Assembly (NCBI RefSeq): GCF_000429185.2
Contig: NZ_AUBJ02000001.1
Location: forward strand, 5,146,001 to 5,210,000
Source of the DNA: Actinoalloteichus caeruleus DSM 43889
Lineage (GTDB): Bacteria > Actinomycetota > Actinomycetes > Mycobacteriales > Pseudonocardiaceae
Length of the DNA stretch: 64,000 bases
Reading direction: 5' to 3'
The notes under the pieces were generated by a model that was not told the origin of the DNA, did not search any database, and saw only the letters and a list, made by a program, of their open reading frames with translations. A program made the translations under genes and the position numbers. Shown here one piece after another: positions 16,596 through 25,035 of the stretch. The first letter of the stretch is position 1, and each line of letters begins with the position of its first letter.

Positions 16596-17807
16596 GTGGC
16601 GGAGGACGACGACCGGGCGGCGGAGCGGTCCGGCAGGACCGGGCTCACCGTGGAGCGCATCGTGCGGGCCGCGATCGCGGTCGCCGACGAGGAGGGGCTG
16701 CCCGCGCTGTCCATGCGTCGCCTCGCCGTCGAGCTGGACGCCGGCGCGATGTCGCTCTACCGGCACGTCCCCGGCCGCGCCGCCCTGACCGCCCTGATGA
16801 CCGAGGAGGTCTTCGGTGAGATCCGCCACCCGGTGCCGGGCCCTTCGGGCTGGCGCGCCCGGCTTGAGCTCGCCGCGCGGCAGGAGCGGTCGATGTACCG
16901 GCGGCACCCGTGGGTGCTCGGGGTCGTGGCCATGACCGCCAGGCCGCCGTTGGGGCCGAAGGTGCTGGCCGCGGCGGAGTGGGTCGCCGCTTCGGCGGTC
17001 GCCGCCGGCCTGTCGCCCGTCGAGGCGCGCCGGGTGTACGTCACCCTCGGCGACTACGTGCAGGGCGCGGCGCTCTACGAGCTCGTCGAGGCCAGGGCGA
17101 GGGAGACGAGCGGGGTGGACGCCGCGACGTGGTGGGAGTCGCGACTGCCGGACCTGCGGGCGCTGTTCGAGGGGGGCGACCTGCCCACGCTGGCCGCGAG
17201 CGTGGTCGGGGTGGATCCCTCCGCCGCGGACAGGACCCTGGTGTCCGATGAGGGCTTCGAGTTCGGGCTGGCCCGGGTGCTCGACGGGATCGGGGTGTTG
17301 GTGGCCGACCGCGCTCGCGGGTCGGTGGCGGCGCGGCCCGGCGAGGACGCGGGCCAGACCATCCCAAGGGAGTATCAAAAAGTAACTTCGGTGTTGGCTG
17401 GTGCGGGAGCCCGCACCCCGGAGCCGGCTTCGGGCCCCGACCCGACCGAGGACCACCCGGCCGCGACCGAGGACAGCGGCCACCCCCTCGACGGACCCGT
17501 CGCCGCCGCGCTCGCGACCCTGGGCCGCCGCTGGGTGCCCGAGATCCTCTACGTGCTCCACCGGGGTGCGGCGAGGTTCGTCGACCTGCTCTCCGCCATC
17601 CCCGGACTGTCCCGGCGGGTGCTGTCCGAACGCCTCGTCCTCCTCACCGAGGAAGGGCTCGTGGAGCGGCGGGTGGCGGACGGCTCAGCTCCCAGGAACG
17701 ACTACCGGCTCACCGCGCGGGGCCGCGAACTGGACGCGGTGTTCCGCGCACTCGACGGATGGGCGGCGGGCGGGGACGCGCGGGAGCGGACGACGGCGTC
17801 GGAGTGA
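16596..17807 (+). CDS. TetR-HxlR fusion transcriptional regulator
   Basis: This 403-residue protein joins two usually separate regulators. Residues 1-60 form a TetR HTH (LTVERIVRAAIAVADEEG, then LSMRRLAVELDAGAMSLYRHV) with a TetR C-terminal ligand domain to about 245. Residues about 290-390 form an HxlR winged helix (LGRRWVPEILYVLHRGAARF, LSRRVLSERLVLLTEEGLVERR, YRLTARGREL). The linker near residues 256-266 is encoded by an unusually AT-rich patch (AGTATCAAAAAGTAACTTCG, 17371-17390), and an in-frame GTG follows at 17391. This suggests a former intergenic region. Starts at GTG 16596. Confidence 0.85.
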   Translation: MAEDDDRAAERSGRTGLTVERIVRAAIAVADEEGLPALSMRRLAVELDAGAMSLYRHVPGRAALTALMTEEVFGEIRHPVPGPSGWRARLELAARQERSMYRRHPWVLGVVAMTARPPLGPKVLAAAEWVAASAVAAGLSPVEARRVYVTLGDYVQGAALYELVEARARETSGVDAATWWESRLPDLRALFEGGDLPTLAASVVGVDPSAADRTLVSDEGFEFGLARVLDGIGVLVADRARGSVAARPGEDAGQTIPREYQKVTSVLAGAGARTPEPASGPDPTEDHPAATEDSGHPLDGPVAAALATLGRRWVPEILYVLHRGAARFVDLLSAIPGLSRRVLSERLVLLTEEGLVERRVADGSAPRNDYRLTARGRELDAVFRALDGWAAGGDARERTTASE

Positions 17808-18272
17808 TGGCCGCTGGCCGTCGACCCGCGTGGGGCGGCACGTCCGGCGCGGCGGGAGCCGGCCGCGCGGCGGCGGAGCTCGGATGGCTCTCCCGGCGCG
17901 TGCGACAGGCTGGTCAGTCGCCGGACGGGTGCTCGGAGCGCCGGCCCGGTGCCGTCGAATCCCGGTCGTGGCGCTCGACCGGGTCACGAGGAGGTCGGGA
18001 ACGCGAGGAGGTCGGGAACGGCACGCCGCCGTCGCGCGGCATGGTCTCCGACCCCGTTCGACCGCGTCCGAATCCGGGCGGGCCGCGGGCCCATCGGCCG
18101 GGAGGAGACACGTCGTCGGGCGTGCTGCCCGGCCGTCGATTCCGGACAGCAGGTCACCGGCCACGGTCCCCGGTGGACTCCTCCCGGTAGCGTCAGGGAT
18201 CCACGGGACCCCCGTCGCGGCGGTCCCGTGGCGAGGAAGGACAGCAGCCCGGAACAGCGTGAGGACGGACCC
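17808..18272. other. Intergenic region upstream of luciferase-like gene
   Basis: About 465 bp between the fusion regulator and the monooxygenase gene. Apart from a 2 x 17-bp tandem repeat at 17987-18020, I see no gene, operator or RNA structure. Confidence 0.4.
17987..18020. repeat. Tandem repeat, 2 x 17 bp
   Basis: CGAGGAGGTCGGGAACG occurs twice head to tail with no mismatch in an otherwise featureless intergenic region. Confidence 0.8.
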
Positions 18273-19325
18273 GTGCCCACTCCCGGAACGCCCACCCCCA
18301 CCGCCCCGGAATCGGGGCCCCGCCTGGGGTTCTTCGCGAGGCTGGAGGGCGAGGGCGACGCGGCCGCGGCCTACGCGGACGGCCTCCGGATCTTCGAGGC
18401 GGCTGAGGAGTTCGGCTACGCCACCGGTTGGGTGGCCCAGCACCACTTCGGGTCCCACCGGGGGAGCGTCCCGGCTCCGCTGGTGTTCCTGGCCGCGGCC
18501 GGCCAGCGGACCAGTCGGCTCCGACTGGGCACCGCCGTGATCACCCTGCCGACCGAGTCCCCGGTGCGGGTGGCTGAGGACGCCGCCGTCCTCGACGCCC
18601 TCACCGGCGGCCGGGTGGAACTCGGTGTGGGGTCCGGCTCCGAGCCGGAGACCTTCGAGGCGTTGGGCGCGGACTTCGCTGCTCGTCGGGAGGAGTTCGC
18701 CGAGCGGCTCGGGGAGCTGCGGTCGGCGCTGGCCGGTGAGCCATTGCCCGGCGGCGCCGTCCTGAGCCCACCTCGCCCCGAGCTGACCGGGCGCTTGTGG
18801 CAGGCGGCGATGAGCGTGTCCGGGGCGCGTCGGGCGGGCGCCCAGGGCACCGGCCTGCTCCTGGCCCGCAACGCACCGGACTCGGACCGCCCGCCGGGGG
18901 AGCGCCAACTGGACCTGGTCCGCGCCTACCGGGAGGCATGGCGACCGCTCGGCGGGGGCACGCCGAGGATCGGGGTGTCCCGGACGGTCCACGTCTCCTC
19001 CGACACGGCGACCGCGCGGGCTGAGCTGCTCGACGGGCTCCGCCCCTACCTGCGGCAGCGGCGAGCCGAGGACCCCGCCGCCGAGGAGATCCGCCCGGAA
19101 CGGGTGCTGGTCCAGGACGGCGTGGTGTACGGCGACGCCGAGCGGGTGGCGGAACTGCTCGCGGCGGACCCGACCGTGGGGCTGGCCGACGAACTGCTCG
19201 TCCAGGCGTTCCCGGCCAGGCTGGCGCCTGACCGCCTCATCGAGTCCCTGCGGCTCCTCGCCACCGAGGTGGCACCCGCCCTGGGATGGCGGCGGCCCGG
19301 GACGGCCGGGGCCACCACCCGCTGA
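18273..19325 (+). CDS. LLM-class flavin-dependent monooxygenase (luciferase-like)
   Basis: This 350-residue bacterial-luciferase-fold enzyme begins GFFARLEG. It carries the conserved AEEFGYATGWVAQHHFG segment, then LRLGTAVITLPTESPVRVAED and ALTGGRVELGVGSG. This pattern fits the subgroup of putative FMN-dependent luciferase-like monooxygenases. GTG 18273 follows GAGGA at eight bases. It lies downstream of the HxlR-containing regulator, a common arrangement for such enzymes. Substrate unknown. Confidence 0.87.
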   Translation: MPTPGTPTPTAPESGPRLGFFARLEGEGDAAAAYADGLRIFEAAEEFGYATGWVAQHHFGSHRGSVPAPLVFLAAAGQRTSRLRLGTAVITLPTESPVRVAEDAAVLDALTGGRVELGVGSGSEPETFEALGADFAARREEFAERLGELRSALAGEPLPGGAVLSPPRPELTGRLWQAAMSVSGARRAGAQGTGLLLARNAPDSDRPPGERQLDLVRAYREAWRPLGGGTPRIGVSRTVHVSSDTATARAELLDGLRPYLRQRRAEDPAAEEIRPERVLVQDGVVYGDAERVAELLAADPTVGLADELLVQAFPARLAPDRLIESLRLLATEVAPALGWRRPGTAGATTR

Positions 19326-19379
19326 TTCCCGCGCGCGGCTGTGCGGTGGCGTTGGACGTTCAGCGGGCCGTGGGTCCGC

Positions 19380-19414
19380 GACGATGGGGCTGGGGTTCTC
19401 CAAGCCCCGTCGTC
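19380..19414. terminator. Hairpin terminator after the luciferase-like gene
   Basis: GACGATGGGGCT pairs with AGCCCCGTCGTC (one T-G wobble) around an 11-base loop, 55 bp after the monooxygenase stop and before the convergent reductase fragment. Confidence 0.6.
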
Positions 19415-19445
19415 ACGTCATCGAAGCCCGTGCGTGTCGTCCTCG

Positions 19446-19638
19446 GGCCCCGCCCGGTCAGGAACGCGTGTAGGTCAGGAACAGCACGCCGCTGTCGTGC
19501 GCCTTCGTCTCGACCAGCCGGAACCCCGTGGGGTCGAACGCGCCACCGAACAGGGCGATGCCCGCGCCGGCGACGACGGGGTTCAGCTTGATCACGAGTC
19601 GGTCGATCTCCGGCAGCAGCGCACCGGCCAGCCGCCCG
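19446..19638. repeat. 193-bp direct repeat, left copy
   Basis: Identical to 22089-22281 at 192 of 193 positions. It comprises the last 60 codons of a dihydrofolate-reductase-like gene and about 12 bp beyond the stop. The two copies flank 2.45 kb of lower-GC DNA carrying the XRE/DUF397 pair. Confidence 0.95.
19458..19637 (-). pseudogene. 3' fragment of a dihydrofolate-reductase-like gene
   Basis: Encodes the C-terminal 59 residues (GRLAGALLPEIDRL through FLTYTRS) identical to the intact gene at 22101-22685. It then runs at its 5' side into unrelated sequence up to about 19934 that has no homology to the family. There is no start or ribosome-binding site of its own, so it is a duplicated remnant. 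Confidence 0.88.
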
Positions 19639-19876
19639 TCGCCGACCGCGTCGAACCGTAGACAGTCGGACCGGCTCTCTCGCGATGGTGAATCCACCAG
19701 TCGCCGATTGTCCCGGAAGGGCAGAAGCAGAGCGCTGTCAGCATGCCTCACCGACCACGCACCCGAGTGTCCGTCGTACCGGCGGTGTTCACAGAGCAGC
19801 GCGTACCCCCCGGCGCACGTTGGTTCCTGGCGCACGCGAGACCCGGCAGGAGCCTCACGGTGGAATCGTGCGGCCG

Positions 19877-20122
19877 CTACCCCTTGCCTACCGTCAGATC
19901 GTCGAACTCGCCTGTCTTGCAGCCCTTGATCCAAGCGTCCATCTCAGCAGGGGTGAAGAACACGACGCTTCCCCCGGGATGGTTGCTGTTGCGCACGGCG
20001 ATCCTGCCGTCGTGCAGCGGAGCGACCTCGACGCACGCCCCGCCCTGGTCGGAGCTGAAGCTGGACTTGCGCCACGCCGCGCCGTCGAGGCGGTCCCGGT
20101 GCGCCCGGTCAGGTCTGGTCAT
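19877..20122 (-). CDS. DUF397-family protein
   Basis: This 81-residue protein has the DUF397 signature: GAAWRKSSFSSDQGGACVEV, then VRNSNHPGG and VFFTPAEMDAWIKG. ATG 20122 has GAGGAG seven bases upstream and overlaps the end of the XRE gene by 14 bp, so the two are coupled. In streptomycetes such XRE/DUF397 pairs act in developmental control (for example the BldB/Scr1-related loci) or as toxin-antitoxin-like pairs; which applies here is not visible. Confidence 0.93.
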   Translation of the reverse strand: MTRPDRAHRDRLDGAAWRKSSFSSDQGGACVEVAPLHDGRIAVRNSNHPGGSVVFFTPAEMDAWIKGCKTGEFDDLTVGKG

Positions 20123-20987
20123 GATCGAACTCCTCTGCGATATCCCGAAGCATTCTCGCAGACTCGTCGGGAGTGAGAGCCAGCGCGCACAGGTGCTCGA
20201 AGGCAACGTTGTGCGCCTCGATCTCGTGCGGTTGTTCCAGGTAGAGCGCACCGGACCGGTGCTCGATGTAGGCGACGCCGGGATCTGTGAGCCAGGGGAA
20301 CCCGATGACGACGAAGGGTCCGGTCATGCCGGGATGGGCACCTCGTGTGAACGGAATGACCTGCACGGTGATCTTGGGCTGCTCCGCAGCTCCAGCGAGG
20401 TGGAGGAGCTGGTCTCTCATGACCTGCGGACTGCCGACAACCCGGCGCAGGGCAGCCTCGTCGATGACCGTCCACAACCGGAGAGGTTCGGGGCTGCGGG
20501 AGAGCACGCGTTGACGGTTGAGGCGCAACTGCACGGCGCGTTCGATCTCGTCCTCCGCGCGTTCCGCCGTGCTCCGACGAAGTAGCGCGCTGGCGTACTG
20601 CCTGGTTTGCAGCAGGCCGGGAATGAACTGTGCCTCGTATATCCGGGCCTGCGATGCGCCCTGCTCCAGGCCGATGAAGAGGGAGAACCAGCTCGGCAGC
20701 GTGTCGGAGCCGTGGCTCTCCCACCAACCTTTCTGACGTGAGTTCTTGGCGGCCTGAACGTAGTCCGGCCAACGTTCCATCGGCACGTTGAACAGCGGCA
20801 GTAAGACCTCGTCGAGGTCGCGGATCAATACAGGTCGTTCGGCGGTCTCGTAGTACGAGACCTTGCCGACCGTGCAGCGCAGGGCTTTCGCGACATCTTT
20901 CTGATCAAGTCCAGCTTCCTGGCGCAAGCGCGTGAGCTCCAGCGCCAGCCAGCGCCGCCATACCGTAGGACTTGATGTTTCGGGCAC
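20109..20987 (-). CDS. XRE-family regulator with DUF5753 domain
   Basis: This 292-residue protein has an N-terminal helix-turn-helix (about residues 12-65: LTRLRQEAGLDQKDVAKAL, then VGKVSYYE) and a DUF5753 domain (about 100-280) containing IPGLLQTRQYA and IDEAALRRVVG. GTG 20987 is chosen because AAGGAGGT lies five bases upstream; longer frames to 21119 have no such site. It is upstream of and overlaps the DUF397 gene. Its composition is lower in GC than its surroundings. Confidence 0.93.
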   Translation of the reverse strand: MPETSSPTVWRRWLALELTRLRQEAGLDQKDVAKALRCTVGKVSYYETAERPVLIRDLDEVLLPLFNVPMERWPDYVQAAKNSRQKGWWESHGSDTLPSWFSLFIGLEQGASQARIYEAQFIPGLLQTRQYASALLRRSTAERAEDEIERAVQLRLNRQRVLSRSPEPLRLWTVIDEAALRRVVGSPQVMRDQLLHLAGAAEQPKITVQVIPFTRGAHPGMTGPFVVIGFPWLTDPGVAYIEHRSGALYLEQPHEIEAHNVAFEHLCALALTPDESARMLRDIAEEFDHDQT

Positions 20988-21222
20988 CCCAACCTCCTTC
21001 GTCAGCGTCGAGGTCAGTGTGCCCGTCATCCATAACCGCCTTTCGAGGTGCCAGCTCGCGAGCGGTCGGTCAACACCAACAGACCACCCCATCGGAGGAC
21101 TCGCGTTCTGTTGAATCAAAATTTGAGATCTACAAGGTGAGTTTGAGTGCGGGGTGGCTCAAGCCACGCTCGGCCGGGTGTCCTGCGCGGCCGGGGTATC
21201 CGCTACAGGTGGGAGGGCGAAC

Positions 21223-21621
21223 ATGACCGCAGTGACCAGGGAGGACGAACTGTCCAGCGGGAAGTGGCGATGTGACGCCGACTACCGCAACCCGCTGGAC
21301 AGCACTGTGCCTAGTCCTGAGGATCGACCGCCGTTGTGCGGTGAGCGCGAGTTCGCCGCCCTGTTGGAGGGGATGGTTGCCGAGTTCGCGCCGCGCGTGT
21401 TCGCGGTGGTGCAGGAGTACGGCGATCGCGTGGACGGGCGAATCGCGGCGTGGGGAATCGCATTCGCCGACCACGTGGAGGTTGTCGACGTGGATGGCTG
21501 CTCTCGAATGCATTTGCGATCTCCGGAGAGCGCGCTACGCGGGTTCAGCTGGGGGCGCCACATCACTGCCCGGTTGGTCTGGGTCACGAGGGCCGCTGCG
21601 ACTCCGTGCGACGACGGCTGA
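21223..21621 (+). CDS. Hypothetical protein linked to XRE/DUF397 locus
   Basis: This 132-residue soluble protein with GGGAGGGCGAAC directly before its ATG. No domain recognised. It contains a Leu/Ala-rich helical centre (EFAALLEGMVAEFAPRVFAVVQE) and a C-terminal FSWGRHITARLVWV stretch. It is divergent from the XRE gene across a 235-bp region, as small hypothetical genes often are at such loci, and may be the pair's regulatory target. Confidence 0.7.
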   Translation: MTAVTREDELSSGKWRCDADYRNPLDSTVPSPEDRPPLCGEREFAALLEGMVAEFAPRVFAVVQEYGDRVDGRIAAWGIAFADHVEVVDVDGCSRMHLRSPESALRGFSWGRHITARLVWVTRAAATPCDDG

Positions 21622-22088
21622 CTTCACCGCGCTCCCTGCGGTTCGCAGGTCGAAGCCAGCGAGGCAGCTCGCCCCCTGAGGAGATCGGGGCAATCCCCAA
21701 CCGACTTCGTCTGAGGAACGCTGAGGGCTCCTGCGATGTGTCGAGGACGTGTTCGACACGGCTTCGGCCTCCGCCGTCAGCATCGTCGAGGGGAGTGGAC
21801 GTGGTGGTTCAGGCGATGGCCTCGCACCACATCCCGTGGTGAAAGGTATCGCGCCGGTCTCCTTCTCCCATGAGCGTTCATCGATCGTGGAGGCGGGCCG
21901 TGAGCTGGACGCGGCCTCCCGCGATTCGACGGCTGGGCGTCCAGCGGGTCGGGCGCGGGAGGAAGGCGTCAGCGGAGTGGGATGGTGCCGACATCCTCCC
22001 GAGGCGCGGGAAGCGGCACCGGGAGGACGACCTGACGGGGCGGGCGCCCGGGAGTCGGACCAACTGGGGGTGGTGCCGAACGCCGAGC
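21622..22088. other. Intergenic tail of the XRE/DUF397 island
   Basis: About 470 bp ending at the right copy of the direct repeat. No frame has both a start signal and family resemblance. GC content rises from roughly 60% to the local average across this stretch. Confidence 0.4.
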
Positions 22089-22281
22089 GGCCCCGCCCGG
22101 TCAGGAACGCGTGTAGGTCAGGAACAGCACGCCGCTGTCGTGCGCCTTCGTCTCGACCAGCCGGAACCCCGTGGGGTCGAACGCGCCACCGAACAGGGCG
22201 ATGCCCGCGCCGGCGACGACCGGGTTCAGCTTGATCACGAGTCGGTCGATCTCCGGCAGCAGCGCACCGGCCAGCCGCCCG
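22089..22281. repeat. 193-bp direct repeat, right copy
   Basis: Matches 19446-19638 with a single difference. This copy belongs to the intact dihydrofolate-reductase-like gene, so it is probably the parental one. Confidence 0.95.
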
Positions 22282-22685
22282 CCCCCGCAGAGCCAGATGC
22301 CCGCGCCAGGTTCGCGCTTGAGTTCGCGGACGACGGTCACCGGGTCGCCGGACACCAGCTCGACCGTGGGGTCAGGGCTCTCGGTCAGGCTCCGCGAGAA
22401 CACGAGGTGGCGCAGGTGCGGGTACGCGTTGGTGACGCCCACCCGGAGCCCCATGTCGTAGGAACCCCTGCCCTCCAGCACCGTGTCGAAGGTGCGGTTC
22501 GGCGGGTCGATGCCGAGGGCGCGCCGCGCCTGGACGGGCACCAACTCCGGGTACTCCTCGACGAGCGTGCCCAGGTGGTCGCCGTCGATGTCGAAGAGCC
22601 CGCCCGGGGCCGACGGGTCCGAGCCGTCCGGCGGTGCGATGACGCCGTCCAGGGTGCTGGCGACGATGTAGGTCAGTTCGCGCAT
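22101..22685 (-). CDS. Dihydrofolate reductase / RibD C-terminal-like protein
   Basis: This 194-residue protein is of the RibD-C/DHFR-like fold, starting with the characteristic ELTYIVASTLDGVIAPPDG strand. It contains TFDTVLEGRGSYD, FSRSL, the WLCGGGRLAGALLPE cofactor-binding segment and the terminal LTYTRS. Members reduce pyrimidine-like or unknown substrates with NADPH; few are true folate enzymes. ATG 22685 has GGAAGGA upstream. Its 3' end has been copied to 19446-19638. Confidence 0.9.
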   Translation of the reverse strand: MRELTYIVASTLDGVIAPPDGSDPSAPGGLFDIDGDHLGTLVEEYPELVPVQARRALGIDPPNRTFDTVLEGRGSYDMGLRVGVTNAYPHLRHLVFSRSLTESPDPTVELVSGDPVTVVRELKREPGAGIWLCGGGRLAGALLPEIDRLVIKLNPVVAGAGIALFGGAFDPTGFRLVETKAHDSGVLFLTYTRS

Positions 22686-22859
22686 CAGGTCGTCCTTCCC
22701 GAGGTTCCGCCCGGGAGGACCCCGGCCGTGGGCCGGTCGCACGCTACCCCGCCCCCCGAGTCCGGGCGTACCCGTTTTCCCGGGAGCGAGCCTGTCCGAC
22801 CCACCACCTGCTCTCCCCTCGCGGATCCCCGGCCGCCGCGCGGAAGTCGGGAAGCCGCT

Positions 22860-22889
22860 CGTCCCCGGGACGGGCGAGTCCCGGGGACG
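22860..22889. terminator. Hairpin terminator of the secreted-protein/ABC operon
   Basis: Perfect 12-bp stem (CGTCCCCGGGAC with GTCCCGGGGACG) and six-base loop, 78 bp downstream of the last gene of the ABC operon on the minus strand and upstream of the reductase gene. Confidence 0.7.
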
Positions 22890-22966
22890 GCGCCGGTAGG
22901 TCGTCCCAGGGCCGGGCCGGCCCGACCCACCGTCGGTGTCGGGGCCACCGGGGTCGGCTGGCGCCC

Positions 22967-23656
22967 CTACCAGCGGGCGGGGCGCGGGACGCCCCGGCGC
23001 GCGAAGCTGGCGGCGAGACCGGCGCCGAACAGGACGAGCGAGGTCAGCCAGGCGTGGCCCCAGGGGTCCTGGCCCACCAACCACCCGAGGAGCCCGTTCA
23101 CCAGCGCGGTGTCCCCGCCGGTGGCCGGTGTGTACAGGCCCACGAACCCGGGCACGGCGACCAGCATCACGGGCAGCACCGCGAGTGGAGCGGGCAGGAC
23201 CAGCTGGAGCACCCAGGCCAGGCCGGTCAACGCCAGCAGGACGGCCGCCGCGTCCCCGCCCCCGAAGTCCGCCACCACCTCCGGGGTGGACAACCACAGG
23301 GCGAGGGCGGCGAACCCCGAGCACCCGAGTCGGTGCGCGAGCGTCCACCAGGCCAGGCGACGCACGGCACCGCGATCGGTGGCCGGCACCCCGGAGGTGG
23401 CCCAGGTGGCCACCGCGCAGGCGAGCAGGGTGGGCATCACCACGGCGAACGGCAGCGGAACCGGCACCGAACCACCCACGGCGAAGGTCATCGCGCCGAT
23501 GGTGGCGCTGGCCAGCGCTCCGAGCAGGACGGTCCCGACGATCCACGCCGTGTTCCGCGCCATCAGGAACGACAGCAGGGGGTGGCGCGCGCGGGGGAGG
23601 CCGGGGTTCGGCTCCGCGAGACGGTCGGGGGCGCGGGAGGCGTCGGTGCCGTTCAT
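22967..23656 (-). CDS. Multi-pass membrane protein, fourth gene of secreted-protein/ABC operon
   Basis: This 229-residue protein has about six transmembrane helices after a 30-residue polar N-terminus. No family signature recognised. Its start ATG overlaps the stop of the preceding permease gene (ATGA at 23653-23656), so it is translated as part of the same operon and is probably an accessory or second membrane subunit of the ABC transporter encoded by the two genes before it. Confidence 0.8.
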   Translation of the reverse strand: MNGTDASRAPDRLAEPNPGLPRARHPLLSFLMARNTAWIVGTVLLGALASATIGAMTFAVGGSVPVPLPFAVVMPTLLACAVATWATSGVPATDRGAVRRLAWWTLAHRLGCSGFAALALWLSTPEVVADFGGGDAAAVLLALTGLAWVLQLVLPAPLAVLPVMLVAVPGFVGLYTPATGGDTALVNGLLGWLVGQDPWGHAWLTSLVLFGAGLAASFARRGVPRPARW

Positions 23657-25035
23657 CGCGAGAACGCCTCCTCGGTCAGGGCACACCCCTGGTAGGCCGC
23701 GCCGTGCCGGGACAGCCACTCCCGCCATTCCGGGACCGACAACCCGGCGAGGAAATCGGCGGCCTCCCGGTACACCCCACCAGCGTCCGCGACCGGGACC
23801 CCGGGTTGGGCGATCGCCGTCGACACCAGGGTGTTGTAGCCGGCGGCCGCGTCGGGGTCCTCGACGCCCTGCTCCACGCGTTCGTCGAAGGGGCGGAAGC
23901 ATTCGTCCAGGCCGGACAGGTTGAACGCGAGTTCCTGTACGGCGGCGACAAGGGTGCCCTCGGCGGTGTCGTCGAGGTGGACCGCGACGCCCTCCCCTAC
24001 CGGCGCCTCTCCCATTCCCCGTGGTCGGTGCTCCACCCGGTCGAAGGCCAACGGCGAGTCCCCGGCCATCTCGTGGAACACCGCGAGCCGGGCGCCGAGA
24101 TCGGCCGAGGCGTGGTCGAAGGCCGGGTGCAGGCACAGTTCCAGCTCCCCGTGCCAGGTGCACACCGGGGTGAAGGGCGGTTCGGCCGGGAGGGTGGTCC
24201 GCCCGCCCAGGGCGAGGACCGGGATGGCGGTGAGCGACGCCACGACGGCCGCCGCGCCGAGGACCGCCAGCCGCCACGGCCGCCGACGCCGGTGGCGGTC
24301 GCGTAGGCGGCACACCAGCACGAGGACGGCGAGCAACGCGAGCACGAGCCCCAGGAACCAGACCACCAACCGGAGGTGGAGGGTGGCCGGCACCGCCGTC
24401 CACACGTTGACCAGCTGCTGCCGAGCCGGGAGGAGCGCCTCCGCCGTCGGGGAGAGGGCGAAGCCGACCGCGTGGAGGGAGAAGGCGGCCAGCGCGACGA
24501 CGGGGACGGTCAGGACGTGGGGGAGGAGGACACCGACGAGATAACCGAACAGTGCGTAGGCCGACAGACCCAGCGGGGAGATCAGGAGCGCGAGTGGTTC
24601 CAGCTCGCCCCACGTGTTGCCGACGAGGATGCGGGTGGACACGGCGGCCAGGACCAGCCCCTGGCCGAGCCACGCCCAGAGCAGGGTGGCGAGGAGTCGC
24701 GCACCGTGGCGGAACCCCGGGCCCCGGACCGCCACCTCGTCCAGCCAACCGAGCCCCATCCGGTGGTCGCGGCTCGCGACGAGCGCGGCGACGCCGCTGA
24801 CCACCGGGCCGCTCGCGATGGTGGAGGCCTGCGAGGCGGCCATCGCGTTGCCCCAGTACGACACTCCCGGTGTCAGCTCGGCGAACGCCGCGAACAGCCC
24901 GAGCCCGACCACGGCGGGCACCAGCAGCCAGGCCGGGGACCGCCGGGACTCCAACAGGACGGCGTGCGCGAACGCCGTGCGCCGCGCGCGGGACGAACCA
25001 GCGGTGGACAGCGGGTGCTCCGTGCCCTCAGGCAT
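23653..25035 (-). CDS. ABC-2-like permease with large extracytoplasmic C-terminal domain
   Basis: This 460-residue protein has about six transmembrane helices in residues 30-245 and another at about 255-280. A soluble domain of some 175 residues follows, which should lie outside the membrane. That domain holds four cysteines: two ten residues apart in CTWHGELELC, one in ECFRPF and one in GCALTEE. They could form disulfides. Its start overlaps the ATPase gene by 8 bp. I recognise the layout from other actinomycete transporters but cannot name a function. Confidence 0.8.
   Translation of the reverse strand: MPEGTEHPLSTAGSSRARRTAFAHAVLLESRRSPAWLLVPAVVGLGLFAAFAELTPGVSYWGNAMAASQASTIASGPVVSGVAALVASRDHRMGLGWLDEVAVRGPGFRHGARLLATLLWAWLGQGLVLAAVSTRILVGNTWGELEPLALLISPLGLSAYALFGYLVGVLLPHVLTVPVVALAAFSLHAVGFALSPTAEALLPARQQLVNVWTAVPATLHLRLVVWFLGLVLALLAVLVLVCRLRDRHRRRRPWRLAVLGAAAVVASLTAIPVLALGGRTTLPAEPPFTPVCTWHGELELCLHPAFDHASADLGARLAVFHEMAGDSPLAFDRVEHRPRGMGEAPVGEGVAVHLDDTAEGTLVAAVQELAFNLSGLDECFRPFDERVEQGVEDPDAAAGYNTLVSTAIAQPGVPVADAGGVYREAADFLAGLSVPEWREWLSRHGAAYQGCALTEEAFSR

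Noticed and set aside
19638-19934. Upstream extension of the reductase fragment into a 158-codon open frame.
   Set aside because: The first 100 codons have no similarity to the family and no start signal; the frame is open by chance beyond the duplicated piece.
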